From NCBI RefSeq assembly GCF_000069185.1, contig NC_010397.1:1612001-1676000 (forward strand): a stretch of 64,000 nucleotides of DNA. Direction: 5' to 3'. The notes under the pieces are model-generated. The model was given only the letters and a program-made list of their open reading frames with translations. It was not told where the DNA came from and made no database searches. Source of the DNA: Mycobacteroides abscessus ATCC 19977. Its GTDB lineage: Bacteria > Actinomycetota > Actinomycetes > Mycobacteriales > Mycobacteriaceae. Position numbers and translations under genes: made by a program. Shown one piece after another: positions 18,158-28,458 of the stretch; within the stretch, counting starts at the first letter, position 1; the number at the start of each line of letters is the position of its first letter.

Positions 18158-19312
18158 CTAGGGGCGAACCGCGAGATTACCGGCCTCATATCCGGCAATG
18201 CTGCTCAGCTGCCGCCAGAAGACCGAGGCTGGTATCCGGGCCGAGGCCCGGGTCAACAGTCCGCCTACCACCGCGGGCCGGGCGAACGTCACATTGCCGA
18301 TGTGGCGGCTCCGGCTCACCACAGCGCGGGTGCGCGACCTGCGACGGCGCGCATATTCACGGAAAGCGCTTGGCAGAGATGAACGTTCAGATATCGCGAC
18401 GCTGAGTACCGCGGCGTCCTCCAGGGATTGGCAGCCGCCCTGTCCCAAGTGTGGGCGCATGGGATGCGCCGCGTCGCCCACCAGCACCACCCTTCCGCCG
18501 GCGACCCGCCGTAGGCGACCGCGGTCATAGACATCGCCGCGCAGCACCGAGGACTCTCTGCTTTGGCGCAGCAGGCGCGGGATCGGGTCCGCCCAGTTAC
18601 CGAACTTCCGTGCCAGGTACTCGATTTCGCCGTCGGGGGCGCGTTGCGCTTCCAGGGATCGTTCACCGGCGAACCAGTAGGTGCGACCGAGAGACAGCGG
18701 CAGGTGCCCGAATTCGATTCCCGGTCCCACAGTGAGGCCGGCCAGCTCATCCGGAATGGAGATATCGGCGATACCGCGCCAGGCGGTGTAGCCGGAGTAG
18801 CGGAACGCGAGGGGTCCGTTCAGATATTGCGCGACGAGCGAACCGATCCCGTCGGCACCGATCACCGCGGCGGCCGTGAGCGATTGGCCATCGGCCAGCT
18901 CGACGGAGGTGCCGTGCAGGCCGTCCCGAACATTGCTTACCCGGGCGCCGTAGCGGACGGTCCCCGGCGTCAGCCGGTTCGCCAGAATCGCCAGGAGTTG
19001 ATTGCGGTCGGTGACCGCGACAGGCTCGCCCACGGCCTCGGTGAACTTTCCGCTGGGAGGCTCCCGCAGAATTCGCCCGTCGTACCAGCGCATGGTTCCG
19101 GCCTCGACCCGTGCGCTTGCGGCACGCACGTCCTCGCCGATACCAAGCGCATCGCACGCTGCTAATGCGTTGGGCCACAGGGTAATCGCGTAGCCGGCGG
19201 AGGTTCCGTCACGGTCGTCGACAACCACGACATCACGCCCGGACTGTTGTATCGCGACTGCGGTGGCAAGACCGGCAATCCCGGCGCCAACCACGACGAT
19301 GTGGTCGCTCAT
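18158..19312 (-). CDS. FAD-dependent monooxygenase (salicylate hydroxylase type)
   Basis: A 384-residue class A flavoprotein monooxygenase. The dinucleotide fold is VVGAGIAGLATA near the N-terminus with an acidic VVDDRD strand end. The second FAD motif LVGDAAHPMRPHLGQGG comes at about residue 280, and the intermediate GADGIGS (DG motif binding FAD/NAD(P)H) is at about 155. It hydroxylates an aromatic or related substrate using NAD(P)H and oxygen; the actual substrate is unknown. Probably co-transcribed with the VOC gene downstream. Confidence 0.87.
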   Translation of the reverse strand: MSDHIVVVGAGIAGLATAVAIQQSGRDVVVVDDRDGTSAGYAITLWPNALAACDALGIGEDVRAASARVEAGTMRWYDGRILREPPSGKFTEAVGEPVAVTDRNQLLAILANRLTPGTVRYGARVSNVRDGLHGTSVELADGQSLTAAAVIGADGIGSLVAQYLNGPLAFRYSGYTAWRGIADISIPDELAGLTVGPGIEFGHLPLSLGRTYWFAGERSLEAQRAPDGEIEYLARKFGNWADPIPRLLRQSRESSVLRGDVYDRGRLRRVAGGRVVLVGDAAHPMRPHLGQGGCQSLEDAAVLSVAISERSSLPSAFREYARRRRSRTRAVVSRSRHIGNVTFARPAVVGGLLTRASARIPASVFWRQLSSIAGYEAGNLAVRP

Positions 19313-19439
19313 AGCTTGACGTTATGGGTGGACCCCACAGCGGTAAAGGGTCTGGGGTTGTGATGTTCGGCATTCGTTCACTCGGGGCTGATCTGCTTGG
19401 CTAAGGTTCACCAAACCCCAGAAATCTAGGAGGAGACCC

Positions 19440-20054
19440 ATGGCCACACTCGACGAGCTGCTCAACGAGATCCCCACCGATCAGATCGCAGCGAAGCTCG
19501 GGGTCGACAACGAGACGGCCGACAAGGCGATCAAGTCCGTGGTCCCGCTATTGGTGGGTGGGCTGCAGGCCAACGCCGATGACCCGGATAAGGCCGCCGA
19601 TTTGCAGGCCAATGTCAACAGTGCCCCCAGTACGCTCCTTGACGGTGGCGTGAATGTTGATGACGTCGACCAGCAGGCGGGCAACGCGGTGGTTGCTTCG
19701 CTGTTCGGCGACAACAACGCGGACGATGTGGCCGCGAAGCTGGCGGGTGCCGGCGCGGGGAACAGCGACCTGATCAAGCAGCTGCTACCGATCCTGACCC
19801 CGATCGTGCTGGCGTTTGTTGCCAAGAAGCTCACCGGCGGCGGTGCGGCGGCCGCGCCTGCCGAGGCGCCCGCGGCCAGCGGTGGCGGCATCGGCGACAT
19901 CCTCGGCAACATCCTGGGCAGTGCGGTCGGTGGCGGGGCAGCCGCGGGCGGAAACAACCCGCTCGGCAGCATCCTGGGCAGCGTACTCGGCAGCAAGGGC
20001 GGCAGCGACGCCCTCGGCAGCATCCTCGGCGGGCTGCTCGGCGGCAAGAAGTAG
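19440..20054 (+). CDS. DUF937 family protein
   Basis: A 204-residue protein starting ATLDELLNEIPTDQIAAKLGVDNETADKAI, with the ...VVPLLVGGLQANA segment of DUF937. The C-terminal half is a low-complexity Gly/Ala/Ser region built on repeats such as LGSILGSVLGS and LGGLLGGKK. GGAG lies just before the ATG. No catalytic residues are evident and the family role is unknown; the E. coli member YidB is small and cytoplasmic. Confidence 0.82.
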   Translation: MATLDELLNEIPTDQIAAKLGVDNETADKAIKSVVPLLVGGLQANADDPDKAADLQANVNSAPSTLLDGGVNVDDVDQQAGNAVVASLFGDNNADDVAAKLAGAGAGNSDLIKQLLPILTPIVLAFVAKKLTGGGAAAAPAEAPAASGGGIGDILGNILGSAVGGGAAAGGNNPLGSILGSVLGSKGGSDALGSILGGLLGGKK

Positions 20055-20071
20055 TCACCCAGTCTCAATCG

Positions 20072-20104
20072 GAACGGCCCGGCGCCCCAGGGCCCGGGTC
20101 GTTC
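20072..20104 (+). terminator. hairpin after the DUF937 gene
   Basis: GAACGGCCCGG (20072-20082) pairs with CCGGGTCGTTC (20094-20104) over 11 positions with one G-T pair, 18 bp after the stop. It is GC-rich and without a U-run; likely a transcription terminator between this gene and valS. Confidence 0.55.
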
Positions 20105-20222
20105 TGTCATACGGCGTCCCGCCCGCCCGGATGGACTGCACCACCTCCATGCGGGCAGCCGCGTCGATCGCCTAAAACGCCCGTGAAAATCCGACTGGAC
20201 CGGCAACCCTAGAATCTGATGG

Positions 20223-22862
20223 GTGACCCAAACCCCTGATACGAACGCCGCCAGCTCCCTACCCACCTCATGGGATCCGGGTGCGGTAGAGGCGGAGCTC
20301 TACCAGGGCTGGGTCGACGCCGGATACTTCACCGCCGACCCGTCCAGCGACAAGCCCGGCTACTCGATCGTGCTGCCGCCCCCGAATGTGACCGGCAGCC
20401 TGCACATGGGCCACGCGCTGGATCACACGCTGATGGACGCGCTGACGCGCCGCAAACGGATGCAGGGCTACGAGGTGCTGTGGCTGCCCGGTATGGACCA
20501 TGCCGGTATCGCCACCCAGAGCGTGGTGGAGAAACAGCTTGCCGCTGACGGGAAGACCAAAGAGGACTTCGGTCGCGAGCTGTTCATCGAGAAGGTGTGG
20601 GACTGGAAACGCGAGTCCGGCGGCACCATCGGCGGGCAGATGCGCCGTCTTGGTGACGGTGTGGACTGGAGCCGCGACCGATTCACCATGGACGAGGGCC
20701 TGTCCCGCGCCGTGCGCACCATCTTCAAGAAGCTGTTCGACGCCGGACTGATCTACCGGGCGGAACGACTGGTCAACTGGTCGCCCGAACTGAAGACCGC
20801 GATCTCGGATCTGGAGGTCAAGTACGAAGAAGTCGAGGGCGAACTGGTCTCGTTCCGGTACGGCTCTCTCAACGACAACGAGCCGCATCTGGTGGTGGCG
20901 ACCACCCGCCTGGAGACGATGCTCGGTGATACCGCCATCGCGGTACACCCCGATGACGAGCGGTACCGGCACCTGATCGGTACCGAGCTGGCGCACCCGT
21001 TCCAGGACCGCAGCATCCCGATCGTCGCCGACAACCATGTCGATCCGGAATTCGGCACCGGTGCGGTCAAGGTCACACCCGCGCACGACCCGAACGACTT
21101 CGAGATCGGGCTGCGGCATAACCTGCCGATGCCGACCATCATGGACGTTCACGGCCGGATCTGTGACAGCGGAACGCAATTCGATGGCATGGACCGATTC
21201 GAAGCACGTGTCAAGGTGCGCGAGGCGTTGGCCGAGCAGGGCCGCATCGTCGCCGAGAAACGTCCCTATCTGCACAGCGTGGGGCATTCCGAGCGTTCCG
21301 GTGAACCCATTGAGCCGCGCCTGTCCATGCAGTGGTGGGTCAAGGTCGAGTCGCTGGCCCGAAAAGCAGGAGACGCCGTCCGTTCCGGTGACACCGTGAT
21401 TCATCCGGCCAGCCTGGAGCCGCGCTGGTTCGCCTGGGTCGACGACATGCACGACTGGTGCATCTCTCGTCAGCTGTGGTGGGGCCACCGCATCCCGATC
21501 TGGCACGGCCCGGGCGGCGAGATCGTGTGCCTGGGACCCGACGAGGCCGCCCCCGAGGGCTACGAGCAGGACCCTGACGTGCTCGACACCTGGTTCTCCT
21601 CGGCGCTGTGGCCGTTCTCCACCATGGGTTGGCCCGAGGCCACCCCGGAGCTGGAGAAGTTCTATCCCACAAGCGTTCTCGTCACCGGATATGACATCCT
21701 GTTCTTCTGGGTGGCGCGGATGATGATGTTCGGCACCTTCGTGGCCGATGGCCCCGCACTGCATGGCGGCAAGGTGCCCTTCGACAACGTCTTCCTGCAC
21801 GGTCTGATTCGCGATCAGTTCGGTCAGAAGATGAGCAAGTCCAAGGGCAACGGCATCGATCCGCTGGACTGGGTCGAGATGTTCGGCGCGGACGCGCTGC
21901 GCTTCACCCTGGCCCGCGGAGCCAGCCCCGGCGGTGACCTGTCCATCGGCGAGGACGCGGCCCGCGCCTCTCGTAACTTCACTACGAAGTTGTTCAACGC
22001 CACCCGTTTTGCGTTGATGAATGGTGCCGCGCTCGGTGAGCTGCCCGATGTCGCCGAGCTGACCGACGCCGACCGGTGGATCCTGGGCCGCCTCGAACAG
22101 GTGCGGGCCGAGGTGGACGGCGCACTGGACCGGTACGAGTTCAGCGTGGCTTGTGAGGGGCTGTATCACTTCGCGTGGGACGAGTTCTGTGACTGGTACC
22201 TGGAATTGGCCAAGGTGCAGATGGTCGACCGTGCCGAGAGCACCCGCGTTGTACTCGCCACGGTGTTGGACACGCTGCTGCGGTTGCTGCATCCGGTGAT
22301 CCCCTTTGTGACCGAGGTGCTGTGGAAGTCCGTCACCGGCGGTGAGTCGGTGGTCATCGCCGCCTGGCCCACCGGCTCGGGTATCGAGCTCGATGGCACT
22401 GCCGCACAGCGCATTGCCGACATGCAGAAACTGGTGACCGAGGTCCGCCGATTCCGTAGCGATCAGGGTCTGGGGGACCGGCAGAAGGTCGCGGCCCGGC
22501 TTTCCGGCGTTGGCGAGGCCGGGCTGGACGACCAACTCGCCGCCGTGACGTCGTTGGCCTGGCTGACCCCGGCCGAGGAGGGCTTCAGCCCGACGGCCTC
22601 GGTGGAGGTCCGGTTGTCCGGCGCCACCGTGACCGTCGAGGTCGACACCTCTGGCACCGTGGACGTCGAAGCCGAGCGCCGGCGGCTGGAGAAGGACCTT
22701 GCCGCCGCGCGCAAGGAACTGGACGGCACCACAAGCAAATTGGGTAACGATGCGTTCTTGGCCAAGGCCCCGGAGGCGGTCGTGGAGAAGATTCGGGTTC
22801 GCCAGCAGGTGGCTACCGAGGAAGTCGAGCGGATCACCGCCCGTTTGGCGGCGCTGGCGTGA
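20223..22862 (+). CDS. valS: valyl-tRNA synthetase
   Basis: Class I aminoacyl-tRNA synthetase charging tRNA-Val, 879 residues. The signature [14 protein letters not shown] contains the HIGH motif as HMGH (about 61-64), and KMSKS is at about 536-540. The editing CP1 domain lies between, with [15 protein letters not shown]. The C-terminal 70 residues, [20 protein letters not shown] onwards, form the tRNA-binding coiled coil. The start is GTG at 20223. It overlaps folC by four bases and heads the valS-folC-DUF4233-ndk operon. Confidence 0.98.
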   Translation: MTQTPDTNAASSLPTSWDPGAVEAELYQGWVDAGYFTADPSSDKPGYSIVLPPPNVTGSLHMGHALDHTLMDALTRRKRMQGYEVLWLPGMDHAGIATQSVVEKQLAADGKTKEDFGRELFIEKVWDWKRESGGTIGGQMRRLGDGVDWSRDRFTMDEGLSRAVRTIFKKLFDAGLIYRAERLVNWSPELKTAISDLEVKYEEVEGELVSFRYGSLNDNEPHLVVATTRLETMLGDTAIAVHPDDERYRHLIGTELAHPFQDRSIPIVADNHVDPEFGTGAVKVTPAHDPNDFEIGLRHNLPMPTIMDVHGRICDSGTQFDGMDRFEARVKVREALAEQGRIVAEKRPYLHSVGHSERSGEPIEPRLSMQWWVKVESLARKAGDAVRSGDTVIHPASLEPRWFAWVDDMHDWCISRQLWWGHRIPIWHGPGGEIVCLGPDEAAPEGYEQDPDVLDTWFSSALWPFSTMGWPEATPELEKFYPTSVLVTGYDILFFWVARMMMFGTFVADGPALHGGKVPFDNVFLHGLIRDQFGQKMSKSKGNGIDPLDWVEMFGADALRFTLARGASPGGDLSIGEDAARASRNFTTKLFNATRFALMNGAALGELPDVAELTDADRWILGRLEQVRAEVDGALDRYEFSVACEGLYHFAWDEFCDWYLELAKVQMVDRAESTRVVLATVLDTLLRLLHPVIPFVTEVLWKSVTGGESVVIAAWPTGSGIELDGTAAQRIADMQKLVTEVRRFRSDQGLGDRQKVAARLSGVGEAGLDDQLAAVTSLAWLTPAEEGFSPTASVEVRLSGATVTVEVDTSGTVDVEAERRRLEKDLAAARKELDGTTSKLGNDAFLAKAPEAVVEKIRVRQQVATEEVERITARLAALA

Positions 22863-24295
22863 GTGAACCACTGAGTTCGGAGCCTTCACCCGACGAGATC
22901 GCGGCTCTGCTGCAGATCGAGTATCTACTCGACCAACGCTGGCCCGAAACCAAGATCGAACCGTCAACCGATCGCATCGTGGCCCTCATGGAATTGCTGG
23001 GCTCGCCTCAGCGCGCGTATCCGTGCATCCATGTTGCGGGTACCAACGGCAAGACCTCGGTGACCAGGATGATCGACGCGCTCTTGACGGCACTGCACCG
23101 GCGCACCGGCCGCACCACCAGCCCGCATCTGCAGTCCGCGGTGGAGCGCATTGCCATTGACGGACAACCGATCTCGCCAGCGAAGTACGTGGAGATCTAC
23201 TCCGAGATCGAACCGTTCGTGGAGCTGGTGGACAAGCAGTCGCAGGAGCAGGGCGGACCCGCGATGAGCAAGTTCGAAGTGCTGGTCGCCATGGCTTTCG
23301 TGGCGTTCGCCGACGCGCCCGTCGATATCGCCGTGGTGGAGGTCGGGCTTGGTGGGCGCTGGGATGCCACCAACATCATCGACGCCCCGGTCGCCGTCGT
23401 CACCCCCATAGGCATCGACCACGTCGAGTTCCTCGGACCAGACCTGGCCTCGATCGCGAATGAGAAGGCCGGAATTATCAAGCGGCACAAGCTTGACGCG
23501 ATGACCGGTGAAGCCGGCGCCGATACGGTCGCGGTGATCGCCCAGCAGCAGCCGGAGGCGATGGAAGTGCTGCTGCGTCAAACGGTGGAAGCCGACGCGG
23601 CCGTCGCACGCGAGGGTTCGGAGTTCGCGGTGTTGTCCCGGCAGGTGGCGGTCGGCGGCCAGCTCCTGGAATTGCAAGGTCTGGGCGGGGTGTACCCGGA
23701 GATCTTCCTGCCGCTGCACGGTGAGCATCAGGCACACAACGCGGCGGTGGCACTCGCGGCAGTCGAGGCGTTCTTCGGGGCGGGGGCCGATCGTCAGCTC
23801 GACATCGAGGCGATTCGCTCGGGTTTCGCCTCGGTGATCATCCCGGGACGCTTGGAGCGGGTGCGTAGTGCTCCCGCGGTATTCCTGGACGCCGCCCACA
23901 ATCCGCATGGGGCCGCCGCACTGGCCGAGACCCTGCAATCGGAGTTCGACTTCCGACGTCTGGTCGGCGTCATCAGCGTGATGGGCGACAAGGATGTCGC
24001 GGGAATTCTGGGCGCACTGGAACCCGCATTCGACGAGATCGTGGTGACGCACAACGGATCTCCCCGCGCGATGGAGACGGACGCGCTGGCGGGTATCGCC
24101 CTGGAGATCTTCGGTGAGGATCGCGTCGTGGTGGCGCCGACATTGCTCGATGCGGTCGAGACGGCCACCGCGATGGTGGAGGAGGCCGCCGAGGACGGGG
24201 GAGCGGAGGGCTTCTCCGGCACCGGCATCGTGATCACCGGATCGGTCGTCACCGCGGGTGCCGCACGGACCCTGTTCGGAAAGGATCCGCAATGA
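22859..24295 (+). CDS. folC: bifunctional folylpolyglutamate/dihydrofolate synthase
   Basis: Adds glutamate to dihydropteroate and folates, keeping them in the cell. The 478-residue protein has the P-loop [15 protein letters not shown], the Mur-ligase-type segment [22 protein letters not shown], and the C-terminal domain with [14 protein letters not shown]. The GTG start overlaps the valS stop (GTGA), and the stop overlaps the next ATG, both signs of translational coupling. Confidence 0.97.
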   Translation: MSEPLSSEPSPDEIAALLQIEYLLDQRWPETKIEPSTDRIVALMELLGSPQRAYPCIHVAGTNGKTSVTRMIDALLTALHRRTGRTTSPHLQSAVERIAIDGQPISPAKYVEIYSEIEPFVELVDKQSQEQGGPAMSKFEVLVAMAFVAFADAPVDIAVVEVGLGGRWDATNIIDAPVAVVTPIGIDHVEFLGPDLASIANEKAGIIKRHKLDAMTGEAGADTVAVIAQQQPEAMEVLLRQTVEADAAVAREGSEFAVLSRQVAVGGQLLELQGLGGVYPEIFLPLHGEHQAHNAAVALAAVEAFFGAGADRQLDIEAIRSGFASVIIPGRLERVRSAPAVFLDAAHNPHGAAALAETLQSEFDFRRLVGVISVMGDKDVAGILGALEPAFDEIVVTHNGSPRAMETDALAGIALEIFGEDRVVVAPTLLDAVETATAMVEEAAEDGGAEGFSGTGIVITGSVVTAGAARTLFGKDPQ

Positions 24296-24729
24296 GTGAT
24301 CCCGAGGACGGCATCGAACCCCGCGCGGACCAGAATGTCGCCGGCGCGGCTCCGCCAGATCCCTGGCGGAGTTTCCGCGGCGTGATGGCGGGCACGCTCA
24401 TCTTGGAGACGATCGTGGTGCTGCTGGCCATCCCGGTGGTGAAGATGGTGGGCGGGGGACTTTCCCCGCTATCGCTGAGCTACCTCATCGGGGTCGTCGT
24501 CGCCCTGGTTCTGCTGTGCGGTATGCAGGGCCGGCCGTGGGCGCTACAGGCCAATCTGGCACTGCAGCTGGTCCTCGTCGCCGGGTTCTTGGTGAACGCC
24601 GCGGTCGGCTTTGTCGGACTGTTGTTTCTCGGCGTCTGGCTGCTCATCTGGTACATGCGCAACCAGGTCCGCGACCGTCAGAGCCGCGGCGAGCTGCCGG
24701 GTCAGCAGGGCAGCGCTACCGACCAGTAG
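24292..24729 (+). CDS. DUF4233 membrane protein (Rv2446c-like)
   Basis: A 145-residue protein with a hydrophilic N-terminal 25 residues, then four hydrophobic segments (about 29-50, 58-78, 84-102, 105-122) and a charged tail [12 protein letters not shown]. It is always found between folC and ndk in mycobacteria as far as I recall. The ATG overlaps the folC stop by four bases. Function unknown. Confidence 0.85.
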   Translation: MSDPEDGIEPRADQNVAGAAPPDPWRSFRGVMAGTLILETIVVLLAIPVVKMVGGGLSPLSLSYLIGVVVALVLLCGMQGRPWALQANLALQLVLVAGFLVNAAVGFVGLLFLGVWLLIWYMRNQVRDRQSRGELPGQQGSATDQ

Positions 24730-24739
24730 GCTGTCGCCC

Positions 24740-25150
24740 GTGACTGAGCGGACTCTGGTTTTGATCAAGCCCGATGGTGTGCGACGGGGACTTGTCGGTG
24801 AGGTGTTGAATCGGATCGAGCGCAAGGGCCTGACACTGGCCGCGCTCGAGCTGAAGAACGTCGATGACGCGACGGCCCGGGCCCATTACGCCGAGCACGC
24901 GGAGAAGCCGTTCTTCGGCTCGCTGCTGGAGTTCATCACCTCGGGTCCGCTCGTGGCGGCAGTGCTGGAAGGTCCGCGTGCTATCGCCGCGTTCCGCCAG
25001 ATCGCCGGCGGCACCGATCCGGTGGAGAAGGCGGCGACCGGCAGCATCCGCGGCGACTTCGCCCTGGAGACCCAGGAGAACCTGGTGCACGGTTCCGACT
25101 CGCCCGAGTCCGCTGCGCGTGAGATCGCGCTGTGGTTCCCTGCGCTCTGA
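24740..25150 (+). CDS. ndk: nucleoside diphosphate kinase
   Basis: Transfers the gamma phosphate from ATP to NDPs through a phospho-His. The 136-residue length equals M. tuberculosis NdkA. It starts [16 protein letters not shown]; the catalytic His lies in [13 protein letters not shown] (family NxxHGSD). The start is the GTG at 24740, ten bases after the DUF4233 gene; a longer open frame from 24611 overlaps that gene and is not used. It is the last gene of the valS operon, followed by a very long hairpin. Confidence 0.97.
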   Translation: MTERTLVLIKPDGVRRGLVGEVLNRIERKGLTLAALELKNVDDATARAHYAEHAEKPFFGSLLEFITSGPLVAAVLEGPRAIAAFRQIAGGTDPVEKAATGSIRGDFALETQENLVHGSDSPESAAREIALWFPAL

Positions 25151-25569
25151 CCCAATCGATCTGATCTGAAACCCACGAGTGTGCGGTTTGCGTCGGTTCC
25201 TCCGGGAATCTCGACGTAAACCGCACACTCGATTACGTATATGGGTCGCCTGATGGAGCCCATTTGTGTCTTGGTCCCCGCTACCTGATTCGTATGGGAT
25301 ACTGACTGTGGGTCACGGCACATGCGGCCACAACCGGCCAGCCACCGACCCGAATGACGACACGGCGAGCGCGGTTGCCCGATCGGACTACACCGCAGCA
25401 CGTCAAGCCATCATTCCAGCCAGGCACCGGGTGGGTTCGGAACTGCGGTATAGCAGCGACGGATCGCTCGGAGCGAGACCACCACAAACCCGGACCTACC
25501 CGGGTACATAGAGAGAAAGCCCTCGCGTGGCCGCGTCTAAAGACGCGCCCGGGGGCTTGAGGAGAATAA
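25151..25569. other. 419-bp non-coding region between ndk and rne
   Basis: Contains the strong inverted repeat at 25176-25231 and, after it, about 340 bp that should hold the rne promoter and a long 5' untranslated leader. A TTGGTC at 25271 and A/T-rich TATGGGATACTG at 25293-25304 are possible promoter parts, but the spacing is not ideal. No convincing gene is present. A purine-rich GAGGAG precedes the rne GTG. Confidence 0.6.
25176..25231 (+). terminator. 20-bp stem hairpin after ndk
   Basis: CGAGTGTGCGGTTT (25176-25189) and AAACCGCACACTCG (25218-25231) are perfectly complementary. The stem continues inward through a G-T pair and CGTCG/CGACG, giving 20 bp, and the 16-base loop can form another four pairs (TTCC/GGAA). 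It begins 25 bp after the ndk stop. It has no U-tract. The CGAGTGT end recurs in the rpsT terminator at 51695. Confidence 0.6.
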
Positions 25570-28449
25570 GTGGCCGACTATGAGCTACCAGAAGACCTAC
25601 ACACCAGCGCTCCAGAAGGGGAACACGCCGCGCTAACGCCGGACACCCCGCCTGCCCCAGCTGAGCAGGGAGAACTTCCCGAGAAGCTGAGGGTGCATTC
25701 CCTGGCGCGCGTTCTGGGAACCTCGACACGCCGCGTGCTCGACGCGCTGTCCAACCTGGACGGGCGCGCCCGCAGCCCGCACTCCAATGTCGACAAGCAG
25801 GACGCGGCCAAGGTGCGTGAGGTGCTTGCCAATGAGGCGGAGGCGGCTCCCGTAGTCGCCGAGACACCGGCCCCGGTGGCTGCCGAGGAAGCGCCCGCCG
25901 TCGTCACCGGCGACTCGGCCGATTCGGCAGAAGACCCCGACAACCCGCCGACCACGCCCATCCTCATCGCCGAGGCGACGGTCATCGAGGCCGCCGCGGT
26001 GCCGGTGCCGGCAGCCGCTGCTCCTACCGCATACGACTACGGGCCACTGTTCGTGGCCCCACAGGCTCCCGAGCCCCAGGAACGGCCCGCGCCCGTCCGT
26101 ACCGAGAAGGCCGAGGACGTCGACGAGGACGCCGGTGAGACGGACGATTCCGACGCCGATGGGGAGGGCGATGGCGATCGTCCGGCACGTCGCCGGCGGC
26201 GGGGACGCCGTGGCCGTGGCCGTGGACGCGGCGAACAGGGCGGTGGCGAAGGCTCCGACGACTCCGGTGACGATGCGGCAGCCGAGGGTGGCGAGGCCGC
26301 CGAGGGCGATGACGCCGCCGACGGTACCGGGGACGATTCGCCGGCGCCCGACGGTGACGAATCGAATGCCGAGGACGGTGACACTCCCGAGGGTGCCAGT
26401 CGCCGCCGGCGCCGGAGACGTCGTCGCAAGGCCGGAAGCGGTGACGACGGGGATGGCCCGTCGGATGACGATCCGCCGAACACCGTTGTGCACGAGCGCA
26501 AGCCGCGTGCCGAGCGGGGCGACGAGATTCAGGGGATTTCCGGTTCCACCCGCCTGGAGGCCAAGCGCCAGCGCCGCCGCGACGGCCGCGACGCCGGACG
26601 GCGCCGGCCCCCGATCCTGACCGAGGCCGAGTTCCTGGCCCGGCGCGAGGCCGTCGACCGGGTGATGGTGGTGCGGGACAAGACCCGTTCCGAGCCCCCG
26701 CACGAGGGCGCCCGCTATACGCAGATCGCTGTTCTCGAGGACGGTGTGCTCGTCGAGCACTTCGTGACGTCGGCGGCCTCCGCGTCGCTGGTGGGCAACA
26801 TCTACCTCGGCGTTGTACAGAACGTGCTGCCGTCCATGGAGGCGGCATTCGTCGACATCGGCCGCGGCCGCAACGGTGTGTTGTACGCCGGTGAGGTCAA
26901 TTGGGACGCCGCCGGTCTCGGCGGCTCCAACCGCAAGATCGAGCAGGCCCTCAAATCCGGTGACTACGTGCTGGTTCAGGTCAGCAAGGACCCGGTGGGA
27001 CACAAGGGCGCACGGCTCACCACCCAGATCTCGCTGGCGGGCCGCTACCTCGTGTACGTGCCAGGTGCGTCGTCAACCGGCATCAGCCGCAAGTTGCCCG
27101 ATACCGAACGTCAGCGCCTCAAGGAGATCCTGCGGGACATCGTGCCGGCGGACGCCGGTGTCATCATCCGCACCGCCTCGGAAGGTGTGCGGGAAGAGGA
27201 CATACGCGCCGATGTGCAGCGGTTGCAGGAACAGTGGCAGGGCATCGAACAGAGTGCCACGGACCTCACCTCCAAAGCGTCCGGCGCTGCCGTGGCGCTG
27301 TATGAAGAACCCGACGTGCTGGTCAAGGTGGTTCGTGACCTGTTCAACGAGGACTTCTCCAAGCTCATCATCGAGGGTGACGCCGCGTGGGACACCATCG
27401 ATGACTATGTGAAAACGGTTGCCCCCGATCTTCTTTCGAGGATTGAGCGGTACGAGAGTGGTGAGGGTCCGGACGTGTTCGCGGTGCACCGCATCGACGA
27501 GCAGCTGGCCAAGGCACTGGATCGCAAGGTGTGGCTGCCCTCGGGGGGAACCCTCGTGATCGATCGCACCGAGGCAATGACGGTTGTCGACGTCAACACC
27601 GGGAAGTTCACCGGAGCCGGCGGCAACCTGGAAGAAACCGTCACCCGCAATAACCTGGAAGCTGCCGAGGAGATCGTGCGGCAATTGCGTCTGCGCGACG
27701 TCGGCGGCATCGTGGTCATCGATTTCATCGACATGGTGCTCGAATCCAACCGCGACTTGGTGCTGCGGCGTCTCACCGAGGCGCTGGGCCGCGACCGCAC
27801 CCGTCACCAGGTGTCCGAGGTGACGTCGCTGGGATTGGTGCAGCTGACTCGCAAGAAGCTGGGTACCGGGTTGATCGAGGCGTTCTCGTCCACCTGCACG
27901 CACTGCGCGGGCAGGGGAATCGTGCTGCACGTCGACCCCGTCGACAATGCGAGCAACGCGTCCTCCCCGGCCAAGAAGGCCGAAACCGGACGCCGGGCCA
28001 AACGGTCCCGCAAGGGTAAGACCGACGATGTGGTGGTTGCACGCACACCCTCGCACCCCCAGGGCGAGCATCCGATGTTCAAGGCGATGGCGGCGGCCAA
28101 TGGCCACCACGAAGATGATGAAGACGCGGACGTGAACGAGGATGCGCTGGACGACGACGCGCTCGAGGAGGTCGAGGAGGTCGAGGAGATTGTCGAGACC
28201 ATCCAGAGCGCCGAGACGCCAGACAACGTACCGGACCAGGACGAACCCGAGCACGAGCCGGCGTCGGCGGGCAGCAATGCCGCGTCGGAGCCGTGGGCCG
28301 AAGGTGCACCCGAGGCCGCTGCCACCGAGCCCGGGACGGCAGAGCCCGAGGCTCCGGCAGCGACGCCCGAGCCCGCTGCCGCGGCGCCCACCAGGCCCCG
28401 GCGCAGGCGTTCAGCGGCCCGTGCCGCGGGGCCTCCGGTAGAGCACTAG
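25570..28449 (+). CDS. rne: ribonuclease E/G
   Basis: Endoribonuclease for rRNA and mRNA processing, 959 residues. The catalytic core is central: an S1 domain (about 397-480, NIYLGVVQNVLPSMEAAFVD), 5'-sensor and RNase H-like parts, metal-binding Asp in VDVNTGKF (about 670) and in VVIDFIDM (about 716), and the zinc-link cysteines in CTHCAGRG (about 774). It is flanked by long disordered arms: an N-terminal arm of about 350 residues with acidic runs and two Arg-rich blocks (RRRRGRRGRGRGR, RRRRRRRR), and an acidic Ala/Pro-rich C-terminal arm. This layout, with an extended N-terminus, is typical of actinobacterial RNase E. GTG start. Confidence 0.96.
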   Translation: MADYELPEDLHTSAPEGEHAALTPDTPPAPAEQGELPEKLRVHSLARVLGTSTRRVLDALSNLDGRARSPHSNVDKQDAAKVREVLANEAEAAPVVAETPAPVAAEEAPAVVTGDSADSAEDPDNPPTTPILIAEATVIEAAAVPVPAAAAPTAYDYGPLFVAPQAPEPQERPAPVRTEKAEDVDEDAGETDDSDADGEGDGDRPARRRRRGRRGRGRGRGEQGGGEGSDDSGDDAAAEGGEAAEGDDAADGTGDDSPAPDGDESNAEDGDTPEGASRRRRRRRRRKAGSGDDGDGPSDDDPPNTVVHERKPRAERGDEIQGISGSTRLEAKRQRRRDGRDAGRRRPPILTEAEFLARREAVDRVMVVRDKTRSEPPHEGARYTQIAVLEDGVLVEHFVTSAASASLVGNIYLGVVQNVLPSMEAAFVDIGRGRNGVLYAGEVNWDAAGLGGSNRKIEQALKSGDYVLVQVSKDPVGHKGARLTTQISLAGRYLVYVPGASSTGISRKLPDTERQRLKEILRDIVPADAGVIIRTASEGVREEDIRADVQRLQEQWQGIEQSATDLTSKASGAAVALYEEPDVLVKVVRDLFNEDFSKLIIEGDAAWDTIDDYVKTVAPDLLSRIERYESGEGPDVFAVHRIDEQLAKALDRKVWLPSGGTLVIDRTEAMTVVDVNTGKFTGAGGNLEETVTRNNLEAAEEIVRQLRLRDVGGIVVIDFIDMVLESNRDLVLRRLTEALGRDRTRHQVSEVTSLGLVQLTRKKLGTGLIEAFSSTCTHCAGRGIVLHVDPVDNASNASSPAKKAETGRRAKRSRKGKTDDVVVARTPSHPQGEHPMFKAMAAANGHHEDDEDADVNEDALDDDALEEVEEVEEIVETIQSAETPDNVPDQDEPEHEPASAGSNAASEPWAEGAPEAAATEPGTAEPEAPAATPEPAAAAPTRPRRRRSAARAAGPPVEH

Positions 28450-28458
28450 GTCGCGCGT

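Noticed and set aside
20268-22967. 899-codon open frame opposite valS
   Set aside because: Antisense shadow caused by codon bias of valS; no recognisable motif, and valS has all catalytic signatures.
22964-24292. 442-codon open frame opposite folC
   Set aside because: Same reason; folC is clear on the plus strand.
27073-28254. 393-codon open frame opposite rne
   Set aside because: Antisense of the RNase E core and acidic tail; no family features.
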